From Gelidibacter algens (GTDB lineage Bacteria > Bacteroidota > Bacteroidia > Flavobacteriales > Flavobacteriaceae), in the NCBI RefSeq assembly GCF_001678675.1, contig NZ_LZRN01000005.1, forward strand, positions 1-64,000: 64,000 bases of DNA. The letters run 5' to 3'. Positions 38,517 to 47,113 of the stretch are shown here, piece by piece. Position numbers and translations under genes: made by a program. The notes under the pieces are model-generated. The model did not search any database. It worked only from the letters and a program-made list of their open reading frames with translations, and was not told where the DNA came from. The number at the start of each line of letters is the position of its first letter. Positions within the stretch are counted from its first letter, which is position 1.

Positions 38517-41500
38517 TTAATTTAAGGCGATTTCTTCTGTATAGGTTTTTGTAAAATCATAGCTGATTACAAATGCCAAGCTTACATCCAACGAGAATTT
38601 CATGGCGAAAATGGCTGTTGTTTTTGGGTCATCATTTACTTTGTCCTTTCTGTCAACTCCTGCACTTCCTTCTATCTGAATGGCAACAACCAGCAAACCG
38701 CCGGCAAGAGATACAACGCCCCGAAGCATTTGTCCGGCGATTGCTCTAAAATTGCCGGAATCGATATTTCCTGCAAGGCTGAATGAACGCGTAACAGATA
38801 CCAAGCCTACCACCGGTAAGTCCACCACCACCGTTGCCCCAAAACCAAAGGTGAACTCAAAAGTGGGTTTAGGATCAGCAAAGTCGACGTAAGCTTTCAC
38901 TTTGGTTATACCTACGCCATAAGCCGCTGCAATGCCGATGGTAATCAGTTGAATCTGAATCATTCCTTCAAATCCAAAAACAGCACCGGCACCGGGTTTT
39001 ATAAGGTTTTTAGGATCGGGGCTTAAGGAAAGATTAAAGAAAATTCCGAGTGAAAGGCTTGCCTCGATGATTAATGGCGGCGGCGTGGTGAGTGTTATTT
39101 CTTCTACGGAAGGAAACTGAATTACGGGAATATTTTGGTCAATGCTCATTTTGTAGCTGTAAACGTCGGGGCTGTTTCCCATGACCACTTTTAAATTATC
39201 GGATTGGGCCTTGCCTGCTAAAAGCGCCAATATCTGTAGAATGTCTTTCACCGCTTGAAGTTCGTCACCCAGTTCAGCTTTGGGATTTTCAAATACGGGA
39301 TCTTTACCTGCCTCTGAACGGAAAGTGCCCCTTAAAGTTAAAAGTGGTTTAATACTTCCGAGGTTTATCTTGATTGCGACATCCTTATTGATGGTTTGAT
39401 ATTTTTTTCTTTCATTGTCAAGGGCTTGCTCAACAGCATCACTGTTCAAATCAACCTTAAAAACAGAAGGGCTTTTGGCTGCATCATTAGCGCTGTAACT
39501 AATAATTATTTGTAATCCAGCTTCATTTAATAATTCAAACTCCTGTGAGGCGAGACCCTTTGTTAATTGAGGCGGAATAAATTTATCTAGACTGCCTTCT
39601 CCACCGAAAAATTCTTGAGGAAATTTTAATCCACTGCCATTGTCTGTAATATCCAATGACGTTACGAAATCAGGAAGGGATAGAGTTCCCAGTAGATTAG
39701 GAAAAACTGTTTTGCATTTGAGCAACCGGAATGCATCCGCAAGGTCTGGCGTGTCATGGAATATTTTAGCGGGATTTATTTCTGAAAAGGATGGACGCCG
39801 GAACAATAGTTTTTGTGTCCCTGTTGTTTGCAAAAAACTATATTGGATTGACGGTAAAGAACCATTAGGAGGATTGCCAGCATACTTATCAATTTCTACA
39901 GGATCTCCAATGCATTGATGGGAATTAGAGTACTGGACTTTCCTCACATTATTGGCATCAATCTTAAGTAATCCATTGCGAATTACGGGGACAGCTTCTG
40001 CCGCATTCAAAGGAATGACATCTTTTGAAGCAAGGCATTTAACGACCGTCCAAGAACCTTCTTTCGGAAATTCGACAGTACCTCTTACTGCAACCACAAA
40101 GGTGGGAGGTGCCTCATTGCTTGCCGACACATCAACCCTTGTAACCTGCATGCGCTGACCGGTAGCCCCTATATCAATAATGGCATTTATCGGGCCACCC
40201 AGGTTACCACCTATTTTGGGATCGTTCAATAATTTCTTGAACTGCTCAGATGGAAACAGATTTTTTAAAGTCGTGTTCTCGTTAAGTAATGCTGGGTCGG
40301 CAAGCATTACATAACCAAATTGTCCCACAGAATGAACCAATGAAAATTCATTATCCTTAACGTTTGGAAGGGCGCCTTTGATAATATTTTGAATTTTAAT
40401 ATCCCCGTTAAAATAGACCCCGGTAAATCGTATTCCGGGCATTATAATATCCATGGTTTCCGGGATATTTTTAATTTCTTTTACATTGTAGATGCCCTTA
40501 ACCATTCCGGGATGAAAATTATATGGATTGGCTTCTTCAGGATGTACGTGCGCCCGATAATCAAACTCTCCAGGTCCCTGTGCCACCCATCCTGAATCAT
40601 ATCTATTGACAATACCTGTATTTTTTCTTTGGATTACAACAGAACGTACCACAGGTGCGCCCCATGGAAACAACATACTTTTTATCTGTATAACTTCATG
40701 TGCGGTTCGCCCGATGAGCACATCAAATCTTACTTGGCTCACGGCACCATAGTTGGCACTTTCATTTAACCAGTTGCTAAAGATACTTGCACCATATCCT
40801 GAAAAATCTATGCGCTCCAAAGGGACTTTTTCATTTCCGCCTCTTGAGAATTCTTTGTTGAACTGGCCGGATATGTCCTTCCCGAGAATATTGATTTTGG
40901 TGATAGTGTCGGTAGGATTTTGTATTGCCGAGCCAATAAAATAAGTAAGGTGATTGTCTTTATCATTTACTTCAACACCTTTTGGAGGAATTGCTTCTAG
41001 ATGCAGTTGCATTGCGCCACTCAAATCCCCCGTCTTTTTGGTGGAAAAGTCGGGTTGGTTGGCACGAGCTTTCGCTGATGGCAAGCCATCAAATATATTT
41101 GGATTGAAATAGGCAAAGGCACAAATACCAAAAGGAAGACTGAAATGGGCGGCCATGCCCCGTGGTTTTTCCACATTATTAAAACCATCAATTATAAAAT
41201 TGTAAACATTCCGCGGCACCAATGCCACTTCATTTTTTTGTGCACTTGCGATACGGGTCGGCGCTCCATTGTCTAAAAAATTTATAACGGATGGAATTGG
41301 AGTGTCTTCATGCACCAACGGATTGTCAATTTGCATTACAGGTTCCCATTGAATGTGAGGCAGCGTAAATAATCTGCTCATCCTTCCTGAGCTGACGAGG
41401 TCCATATTTTTTAGTCTGAAAGGAAATTCGCCTTGATAGCCTAAACTTTCTGAAAGTCTCCTTTGGTCTTCATGGTTTGCACCAATGAAATCGGAAAAGG

Positions 41501-43556
41501 AAACGCCCCACCTGTTTGTTCTTTCTGAAACATCAACCAGACAACGATTACCGGGAAGCAATTTTAAAAAGCCATCGGCCCCCAATACATTTTCAGCATC
41601 TCGATTAACTAATTGACGGATCTCTTCATTGTTGTAACTCTCGTCCACAAGTGGGCCACATGGTGAATCTGTATGCGATAATATACGTACCAATTCATCG
41701 TTACTTATTTTGTTATTCACAAATGATTGAATTGTATTAAAATGCAGGCTTTGTGTGTCGTCGTTCCATTTTACCAAAGATGCAATGGAGAACTTGAACT
41801 GATCTGGCAACGTATCGGCACCACTTCTCCATAACTCATTAAACCGAACTACTTCCGCGTCATCAAAAATGCCATCCTGATTGCTTATATATGGATCTGG
41901 CAAAGTATTAATTACACGATACACACGAAATACAAGAGAAAAAAAGCCTTCGTTGATTGTTTCATTATTTGACAGGACACCTTTTATAAAAACACCTTTG
42001 GGATCTCCGGTGGTAAGCAACGCATTGTGCAGGCATAAACTTTGGAGCAGATTTCTTTTTTTAAGATTGCCACCGTCACCCTTTATTTTGTTGCCTATGA
42101 TAATTAAAGAAGTTGTATCCTCAATTTTCAAAAATTCAATCACGCCAAGATGATCGGATATTTCAAACCGTTTTTGATTGGAATTTAAAGGCCGATCTGC
42201 TTTTGCGGTAATATTAACGGGTTGTATCAACGCTTCCATGTTTTGATTATCACTTATACAAATGCCGGTGCCCTGTGGTAAAGGCCGAATGTTTACTGAA
42301 GAAAATGATTCACCTTCGGAAATTGCTTTCCACATTTGGAAATTTTGGTTAAGTTTCACTGTTGCAGTGAAAGTGTATTTTAGGTTCATTCTTCCGGGTC
42401 TCGCGAGCAACAAAAAGCTTGTGATTGAAAGTTTCCCGTTTGCCAAGTTGGGCCAGTCCAACAACAATCCATCCGCGCCTCTAAAGCCTAGGTATCCAGT
42501 AAAAATAGAGGTTCCCAACATCCCATTACCGGCATTGTTGTCAGTGCTTACAATAGGTAAATACCATCCTGCATCACTGATAGCTGTTTTTTCACTTAAC
42601 TGAAAACGTAGTGTATCAGTATCGAGAATATTCCAAGTGTCTTTATTTACCTTTAAAGAAAACTGGATTAAATTGTCTGTTTCAAGAAATATTGGAGTAC
42701 TATTTTCGTTTCTGTCGAATGCAATAGTGTCTCCGTTTAGATTGATGCTTGATCCATCGAAAGATTCAACGGAACATTTTGTTCCGGAAAAAGACAATGC
42801 TATTTTATTGGGAAATAATGCTTTAGGTTGGGCGATATTGAGAGGATTATTGGTGGATTGATCAAAAGGTTCAAAAATTAATTGAAAATTATCTGCTTGT
42901 ATCGAACCAAGTCCTGAAGCTTGTATGGCAATGCGTCCTGAAGGTAAAAGCTCACAATTTTTTGCACGCATACCAATGTATTTTTTTGAGCTCGTCGGGA
43001 CAACTGTTTTTAAGGATATCCAAATGGTGCAATCTGGGAAATTTAAGGTTTCTTGGATTCCTGCAGGTGGCAATTCTTCACCGTTTGGTAAGGCAATGAC
43101 TAAAAAATCAGCGATTCCCCCTTGTGATATTTCTAAGAGAAGTTGCTTCGGAAATTCAAAAAAATCAAACCAAACTGGGCTTGAATGTTCATTGATGAAA
43201 GGGCCAAAAGAAAACGTGGGTTCAATAAAGTTTTCAATGCTTTCCTCAATGCCTATCCTTATAGGCACATCTCTTTGGCGCAACCAATACACAGGGTCTG
43301 AAATATTTCTGTTTGCCTGTTCAGCAATAATTTTTTCAGCCAGCCTATCCAGTTCATCGCTTTTGTCTTCCGGCAACATTTGAGTTTGCATACCTGGAAA
43401 TTCCAAAGCGTTTTTTCTGAACTCCAACGATGATTGTGTAAGCACAAACATGAGTAAGTCCTGAAATTTTCCAAAATTCGAATCTTCCGGCTGTGGCTGC
43501 ATTTTTAAAGGCCCGAGAATCTGGATGAGCCAGGAGATAATATCCTTCCGTATCAT
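38517..43556 (-). CDS. Giant uncharacterised protein A (about 1680 residues)
   Basis: Unknown family. A longer frame from 43646 would start inside the decayed AraC copy and its flank motif, so MIRKDIISWLIQILGP (ATG 43556) is the better start. No signal peptide. The first 60 residues are helical, the following about 1450 beta-rich, with asparagine/aspartate loops. The last 170 residues change character: glycine-rich alternating hydrophobic strands (GAGAVFGFEGMIQIQLITIGIAA, then VVVDLPVVGLVSVTRSFSLAG and GGLLVVAIQIEGSAG), which could form a stacked beta-sheet surface or an insertion segment. Encoded directly before giant protein B. Length and unbroken frame over 5 kb show it is maintained by selection. 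Confidence 0.85.
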   Translation of the reverse strand: MIRKDIISWLIQILGPLKMQPQPEDSNFGKFQDLLMFVLTQSSLEFRKNALEFPGMQTQMLPEDKSDELDRLAEKIIAEQANRNISDPVYWLRQRDVPIRIGIEESIENFIEPTFSFGPFINEHSSPVWFDFFEFPKQLLLEISQGGIADFLVIALPNGEELPPAGIQETLNFPDCTIWISLKTVVPTSSKKYIGMRAKNCELLPSGRIAIQASGLGSIQADNFQLIFEPFDQSTNNPLNIAQPKALFPNKIALSFSGTKCSVESFDGSSINLNGDTIAFDRNENSTPIFLETDNLIQFSLKVNKDTWNILDTDTLRFQLSEKTAISDAGWYLPIVSTDNNAGNGMLGTSIFTGYLGFRGADGLLLDWPNLANGKLSITSFLLLARPGRMNLKYTFTATVKLNQNFQMWKAISEGESFSSVNIRPLPQGTGICISDNQNMEALIQPVNITAKADRPLNSNQKRFEISDHLGVIEFLKIEDTTSLIIIGNKIKGDGGNLKKRNLLQSLCLHNALLTTGDPKGVFIKGVLSNNETINEGFFSLVFRVYRVINTLPDPYISNQDGIFDDAEVVRFNELWRSGADTLPDQFKFSIASLVKWNDDTQSLHFNTIQSFVNNKISNDELVRILSHTDSPCGPLVDESYNNEEIRQLVNRDAENVLGADGFLKLLPGNRCLVDVSERTNRWGVSFSDFIGANHEDQRRLSESLGYQGEFPFRLKNMDLVSSGRMSRLFTLPHIQWEPVMQIDNPLVHEDTPIPSVINFLDNGAPTRIASAQKNEVALVPRNVYNFIIDGFNNVEKPRGMAAHFSLPFGICAFAYFNPNIFDGLPSAKARANQPDFSTKKTGDLSGAMQLHLEAIPPKGVEVNDKDNHLTYFIGSAIQNPTDTITKINILGKDISGQFNKEFSRGGNEKVPLERIDFSGYGASIFSNWLNESANYGAVSQVRFDVLIGRTAHEVIQIKSMLFPWGAPVVRSVVIQRKNTGIVNRYDSGWVAQGPGEFDYRAHVHPEEANPYNFHPGMVKGIYNVKEIKNIPETMDIIMPGIRFTGVYFNGDIKIQNIIKGALPNVKDNEFSLVHSVGQFGYVMLADPALLNENTTLKNLFPSEQFKKLLNDPKIGGNLGGPINAIIDIGATGQRMQVTRVDVSASNEAPPTFVVAVRGTVEFPKEGSWTVVKCLASKDVIPLNAAEAVPVIRNGLLKIDANNVRKVQYSNSHQCIGDPVEIDKYAGNPPNGSLPSIQYSFLQTTGTQKLLFRRPSFSEINPAKIFHDTPDLADAFRLLKCKTVFPNLLGTLSLPDFVTSLDITDNGSGLKFPQEFFGGEGSLDKFIPPQLTKGLASQEFELLNEAGLQIIISYSANDAAKSPSVFKVDLNSDAVEQALDNERKKYQTINKDVAIKINLGSIKPLLTLRGTFRSEAGKDPVFENPKAELGDELQAVKDILQILALLAGKAQSDNLKVVMGNSPDVYSYKMSIDQNIPVIQFPSVEEITLTTPPPLIIEASLSLGIFFNLSLSPDPKNLIKPGAGAVFGFEGMIQIQLITIGIAAAYGVGITKVKAYVDFADPKPTFEFTFGFGATVVVDLPVVGLVSVTRSFSLAGNIDSGNFRAIAGQMLRGVVSLAGGLLVVAIQIEGSAGVDRKDKVNDDPKTTAIFAMKFSLDVSLAFVISYDFTKTYTEEIALN

Positions 43557-43625
43557 AGTTTGATTTTTTCGAATGAAAATAGATTTTATGAAAAAACAGT
43601 TAAATGTAGCAGCTACCCAGTCTGA

Positions 43626-43652
43626 AAAATAGTACAAACACGACAATTTTTA
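43626..43652 (-). promoter_or_regulatory. Conserved motif upstream of the giant-gene operon
   Basis: On the minus strand TTGTCGTGTTTGTACTAT, embedded in A/T runs. It is 70-95 bases upstream of the giant A start. The same motif (with one change, TTTATACTAT) occurs at 47083-47109, after the intact AraC gene and upstream of the fibre-like gene. The alignment including neighbouring bases is 29 of 33 identical, higher than in the adjoining decayed coding sequence. Candidate operator; the binding protein is inferred to be the AraC regulator. Confidence 0.45.
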
Positions 43653-43654
43653 GG

Positions 43655-43800
43655 CTATGAATAAATGTAACTGGTATAGTGCTCTTCCGTCTACGGCGTT
43701 TGTTCCAAGAAGGTATCCACGGAAAATCTAATAAAGTCCTTGACGAGGTGCGTTCAAGCAAATAAGCGATATCCGAGGACAATGAAAAATCCGACTCGGC
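43655..43800 (-). pseudogene. Decayed C-terminal fragment of an AraC-family regulator
   Basis: Reading the minus strand gives DIAY, a frame change, LFA-stop-THLVKDFIRFS...FLEQTP-stop-TEEHY...YS-stop. This aligns with the end of the intact regulator at 47114-47956 (SIAHECGYFDQMHLVKDFKRFSGNSPVSFIKQTPLAEREYISPLGT). One frameshift and two in-frame stops (one replacing the D of FDQ, one the L after QTP) show it is dead. Only about the last 45 residues can be recognised; the rest of the copy is lost or replaced. It lies between the NTF2-like gene and giant gene A. Confidence 0.65.
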
Positions 43801-43895
43801 TAAACTCGGCAAGAGAGGAAAGATACTTGCCCTAGAGGGGGTTTCCATGTTTAATCACGTTGAGCAGCAGGTACCCATTGACATTTAAATCAAAA

Positions 43896-44348
43896 TTATT
43901 CAACCGATATAATTGTTGCCTGCCTGGCCGTTAGCCGCCAACTGTTACCATTTTTTATCCAAATATTGGTGTATCGCCTTTTTACCGTTTTACCTGCATT
44001 GGGCATTTTTCCGGTGGGCCTTAAAGTCTCATTGCCCATGGCAATGGCTATATCTCCGGTAAATGTTACCTTTTCGGTAACCCGGTCAAAAGATTCGAGG
44101 TCAACCTTTCCATTCCTTATAAGTTGCTTGAGCTCTTGAAGGGTTGTAATTTTATTGGTAGGTGCATTTACCACAAAAGTTGGGGAGAATAATTTGTATA
44201 GCGCCGTGGTGTCCTTTTTTAAAAATGCTTCCCTTTGGGCATTTTCAAGCGTTCGGATTTGCGTTTCTTGGGAAGATTGTGCCAAGCTGGAAGAAGAAAA
44301 GAGTATCATGGTTGTAAGGAAGAATGTTAGGATCTGTATCTTTTTCAT
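43896..44348 (-). CDS. Exported NTF2-like/DUF4440 protein
   Basis: 150 residues with a signal peptide (MKKIQILTFFLTTMILFSSSSLAQ). NTF2-like cone fold: ENAQREAFLKKDTTALYKLFSPTFVVNAP, then GDIAIAMGNETL and RRYTNIWIKNGNSWRLTARQATII. Members are small-molecule binders or enzymes; the function of this one is unknown. Separated from the protease gene by 216 bases that hold no gene. Often found near AraC regulators, which fits this neighbourhood. Confidence 0.85.
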   Translation of the reverse strand: MKKIQILTFFLTTMILFSSSSLAQSSQETQIRTLENAQREAFLKKDTTALYKLFSPTFVVNAPTNKITTLQELKQLIRNGKVDLESFDRVTEKVTFTGDIAIAMGNETLRPTGKMPNAGKTVKRRYTNIWIKNGNSWRLTARQATIISVE

Positions 44349-44564
44349 GAACTTTTGGCTTTTAAATGTTATATTTTTATCCCCTCGTAACCAAGGTGCT
44401 GACGTTCTATTTGGGCAATTGAAATTGAATTTTTTTTAGCCGCAATCAATCTGTACTCGGCACAGCAGAAAGATGCTCGCGCTAGCAGGGGGCTCTTGTG
44501 AGGGTAATTTGATAAATAAGCGGTTTGTTATTGTTGGGACGTTGATTTTTATGGCACTGAAAAT

Positions 44565-45755
44565 TTATAATTTTTTTGCACTCACCTTGATTATAGGTCC
44601 TGGAAAATGTGTCAACTCCACCTGAAATTTAACATCCCCTAACGGTTCTATCCATTCTGCAGTTGTTCCGGCGATAGAAGGGATTGATATAAAACCAAGA
44701 TACGCAGGTGTTCCGTTATATTTTGGCGACATTCTTCGTATGAAAAGATAAGGTGCACCAGGCAGACCCCGATTCCATTCAGTTGGTATAACATATTCCA
44801 AATAATAGTCCCAACTGCTTCCGTTCAAGCCATAGGCTAGTTTAATACCTAGATTGGCACGGGCACCAGGTCTGCTGATTGGTGCTAGCGGAAGCGTTAT
44901 ACCTTCAGGCTGGCTCATCCAACCGCCGTTATCAAAAAAAACTCTGCGGTCATATATCCAACCTTGCTTTATCAAATGTGGAAGGCATATGGCAGGACCG
45001 AAGTTGACCTGCCATTTGGGGTGAACAAATGAACCATTCTGGCTCATAATGCAGCATGGATCCTTATAATCAGTTTTTAAATCTGAATCAACGTCGTGAT
45101 CCATAGCAAATACATGTCCCATTTCGTGAGCGGTTATATCTCCATCATACGGAGGAGTCAGACACACTGTTTTTTTGTCACTGCTTCCATCAATCCATGT
45201 AGGCCACCAAGGTTTTAGTGGATCGTCATCTTGCCAGGTTGGTGTTCCTGGAGGACGTTGGGGATCATCGTTTGACCAATTATGCGTTACAATTGCTATT
45301 TGACTGTGAAATCCATCTACAGGATTGAATCCAATACCCTTTGCAGCCTCAATCGCAAGATTAACCATCGCAGTGCGACCAATACCACCTGCCTGACTTC
45401 TAGGTATACCAAGTTCTATCCATTGAGAGATCTGGCTTCCAGTAACATCAATAGCCGCCAACGATGCATCACGCCAGTACTCAATCAATCCTCCGGTACC
45501 CCCAGTGAATATTTCACGAAAAAATCTTTCGGTGGGTATTTCCATATTAGGATTTGGTGATTCTCCTTTAAACCTGCAAAGGATAATTGCCCAAGGTCGA
45601 TTCGCTGATACTCCTTCTAGCATCTTTGCCATAAGAGATCTTACTGAACATGAATTAGGTTTAAATCTATTATTAAGTTCCCTAATGCATGTAGTTCCAG
45701 TTGTTGGTAGCGAGCCGTTGTTTCGTAAACGCTCTACAATCTGCAATAATGTCAT
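44565..45755 (-). CDS. Metzincin-like zinc metalloprotease without signal peptide
   Basis: 396 residues. The zinc motif HEMGHVFAMDH (about 212-222) matches HExxHxxGxxH except that alanine replaces the glycine; the Met-turn follows as CCIMSQNG. An upstream region (90-200) and a beta-rich C-terminal part (300-396) flank the catalytic core. No signal peptide or pro-domain is evident, so if it works outside the cell another route is needed. It begins 11 bases after the stop of the repetitive fibre-like gene, hence co-transcribed. The family assignment rests on the motif alone. Confidence 0.8.
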   Translation of the reverse strand: MTLLQIVERLRNNGSLPTTGTTCIRELNNRFKPNSCSVRSLMAKMLEGVSANRPWAIILCRFKGESPNPNMEIPTERFFREIFTGGTGGLIEYWRDASLAAIDVTGSQISQWIELGIPRSQAGGIGRTAMVNLAIEAAKGIGFNPVDGFHSQIAIVTHNWSNDDPQRPPGTPTWQDDDPLKPWWPTWIDGSSDKKTVCLTPPYDGDITAHEMGHVFAMDHDVDSDLKTDYKDPCCIMSQNGSFVHPKWQVNFGPAICLPHLIKQGWIYDRRVFFDNGGWMSQPEGITLPLAPISRPGARANLGIKLAYGLNGSSWDYYLEYVIPTEWNRGLPGAPYLFIRRMSPKYNGTPAYLGFISIPSIAGTTAEWIEPLGDVKFQVELTHFPGPIIKVSAKKL

Positions 45756-45766
45756 GACGGAAGTTT

Positions 45767-46855
45767 TTATTGTAATACTACCAAAATCGGTATCAATCCT
45801 TTACCCATTTTTAATGTTCCCAATGCCTTTCCTATAATTGCTCCGAAGGCTTTAGATGGATCAACTGCCTTCATAGCATAGCCAGGAATATTTGAAGTTG
45901 TAAGCATGTCTCCCATTTCAATAGCTGAAGAATCAGCATCAACTTTGCAGTATACTTTGCCCATTACGGCAATAGGTTGTCTGTTATTTTTGTCATGTTG
46001 TTTATCAAGAGTGATGCCCGGCTTATAATTACCGGCACCTGAAATTACTCCTACAACTTTTTTATCATATTCTTTTGTGCTGGGTTCCAGGGCATCTGTT
46101 TCCGTTAAAACCATTACCTCACCAGGCTCAACTTCTTTTATAACATTAAAATCTTCGGCAAAATCAGCACCAGGGCAGCACACATCCCGTGCAGTTAATA
46201 ATCCAGTTACTTCAACGTCACCTTCAAAAAAGCCAGCGAGTTTTCCGCCTTTCCCAAAAACCCCTATGCCACTTGTGCTTGTCCCCAATACACCAACACC
46301 GGCACCTTCAGTTTGTCCCCAGACACCGTTCCCGCTCGTACTGATTCCGACAACACCCTCGGCCTTAGTAGCCCAACCTTCCACGCCTCGCCCTTCAGTA
46401 GAACTTCCCCGAATCCCAGCCGACGTTCGGCTAGCAGCCCGTAAACCATAGTCGGTATCGCTCAAAGCCACCACACCTCGGCCGCTCTTTGATTCTCCAA
46501 GTACTCCAGGTGCGGTTTCGCTGATGCCATGAATTCCATTACCACTTATACTTGTACCCCTTACACCATCTCCAACACCTCCGGCTTCACCTTCTACACC
46601 ACTACCCTCGGCAGAACTGCAACGGGCAGCCGAAAGTGTTCTGCTCACTGCTCTCAGGCCATAGTTAGTATCGCTAACGGCCACTACACCACGACCAACC
46701 TCGCTAGTTCCGTAAACTCCATATCCATTCTGGCTGTGACCGTGGATACCTTTGCCGCCATCATGAACATAAGTTGGACCAGTTCCAGTGAACTCTCCTT
46801 TTACTGCGGGAGCATCAACTTTTGATGAATTCCCATTTACAATTTTGTCTGCCAT
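45767..46855 (-). CDS. Phage-fibre-like repetitive protein with a GADFAEDF C-terminal domain
   Basis: About 362 residues from MADKIVNGNSSKVDAPAVKG. The longer frame from 46945 is less likely. Residues 35-215 are glycine-rich repeats of the type GVYGTS...GRGVVAVSDTNYGLRAVSRT, probably a trimeric or helical beta structure. A 71-residue unit occurs twice (213 bases apart in the DNA). The C-terminal part (about 225-362) begins GADFAEDFNVIKEVEPGEVMVL and includes GVISGAGNYKPGITLD, GKVYCKVDAD and GDMLTTS. It resembles the intramolecular-chaperone or self-cleaving ends of phage tail fibres (peptidase G2 type), but I cannot confirm it. No signal peptide. First gene of the operon with the protease. 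Confidence 0.82.
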   Translation of the reverse strand: MADKIVNGNSSKVDAPAVKGEFTGTGPTYVHDGGKGIHGHSQNGYGVYGTSEVGRGVVAVSDTNYGLRAVSRTLSAARCSSAEGSGVEGEAGGVGDGVRGTSISGNGIHGISETAPGVLGESKSGRGVVALSDTDYGLRAASRTSAGIRGSSTEGRGVEGWATKAEGVVGISTSGNGVWGQTEGAGVGVLGTSTSGIGVFGKGGKLAGFFEGDVEVTGLLTARDVCCPGADFAEDFNVIKEVEPGEVMVLTETDALEPSTKEYDKKVVGVISGAGNYKPGITLDKQHDKNNRQPIAVMGKVYCKVDADSSAIEMGDMLTTSNIPGYAMKAVDPSKAFGAIIGKALGTLKMGKGLIPILVVLQ

Positions 46856-47082
46856 GTTAATGTTTTTAAATATTTGAAATATAGTTTTTTCAAGAACCTG
46901 AGTTTCATTATCCGATCCACATGAAACTATTTCCCGTATTTTCAATTATCCCATCTATACCGGCTATCATCTGCGAATTACTCAATTATTCCCTCAGCTT
47001 TGTTATCCGAGGGAGTTGATAATGAAGGTAACAGCAAATTTATTTGAATTCAACTCCTCCAAAATTAGAACCTGATTTCAAA

Positions 47083-47109
47083 AAAAAATAGTATAAACAC
47101 GACAATCTT
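47083..47109 (-). promoter_or_regulatory. Conserved motif after the AraC gene, upstream of the fibre-like gene
   Basis: Minus strand TTGTCGTGTTTATACTAT, directly after the AraC stop and 230 bases upstream of the fibre-like gene start. See the matching copy at 43626-43652. The 228-base leader between the motif and the gene holds a CCCTC..GAGGG pair near 46990-47013 and otherwise nothing recognised. Confidence 0.4.
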
Positions 47110-47113
47110 TTGC

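Noticed and set aside
43557..43646. Longer N-terminus for giant protein A
   Set aside because: The extra 30 codons overlap the conserved flank motif of the decayed AraC copy and are rich in Phe/Cys.
43600..43848. 82-codon minus-strand ORF upstream of the giants as a real gene
   Set aside because: It is a chance open frame over the decayed AraC fragment; the frame that matches AraC has stops.
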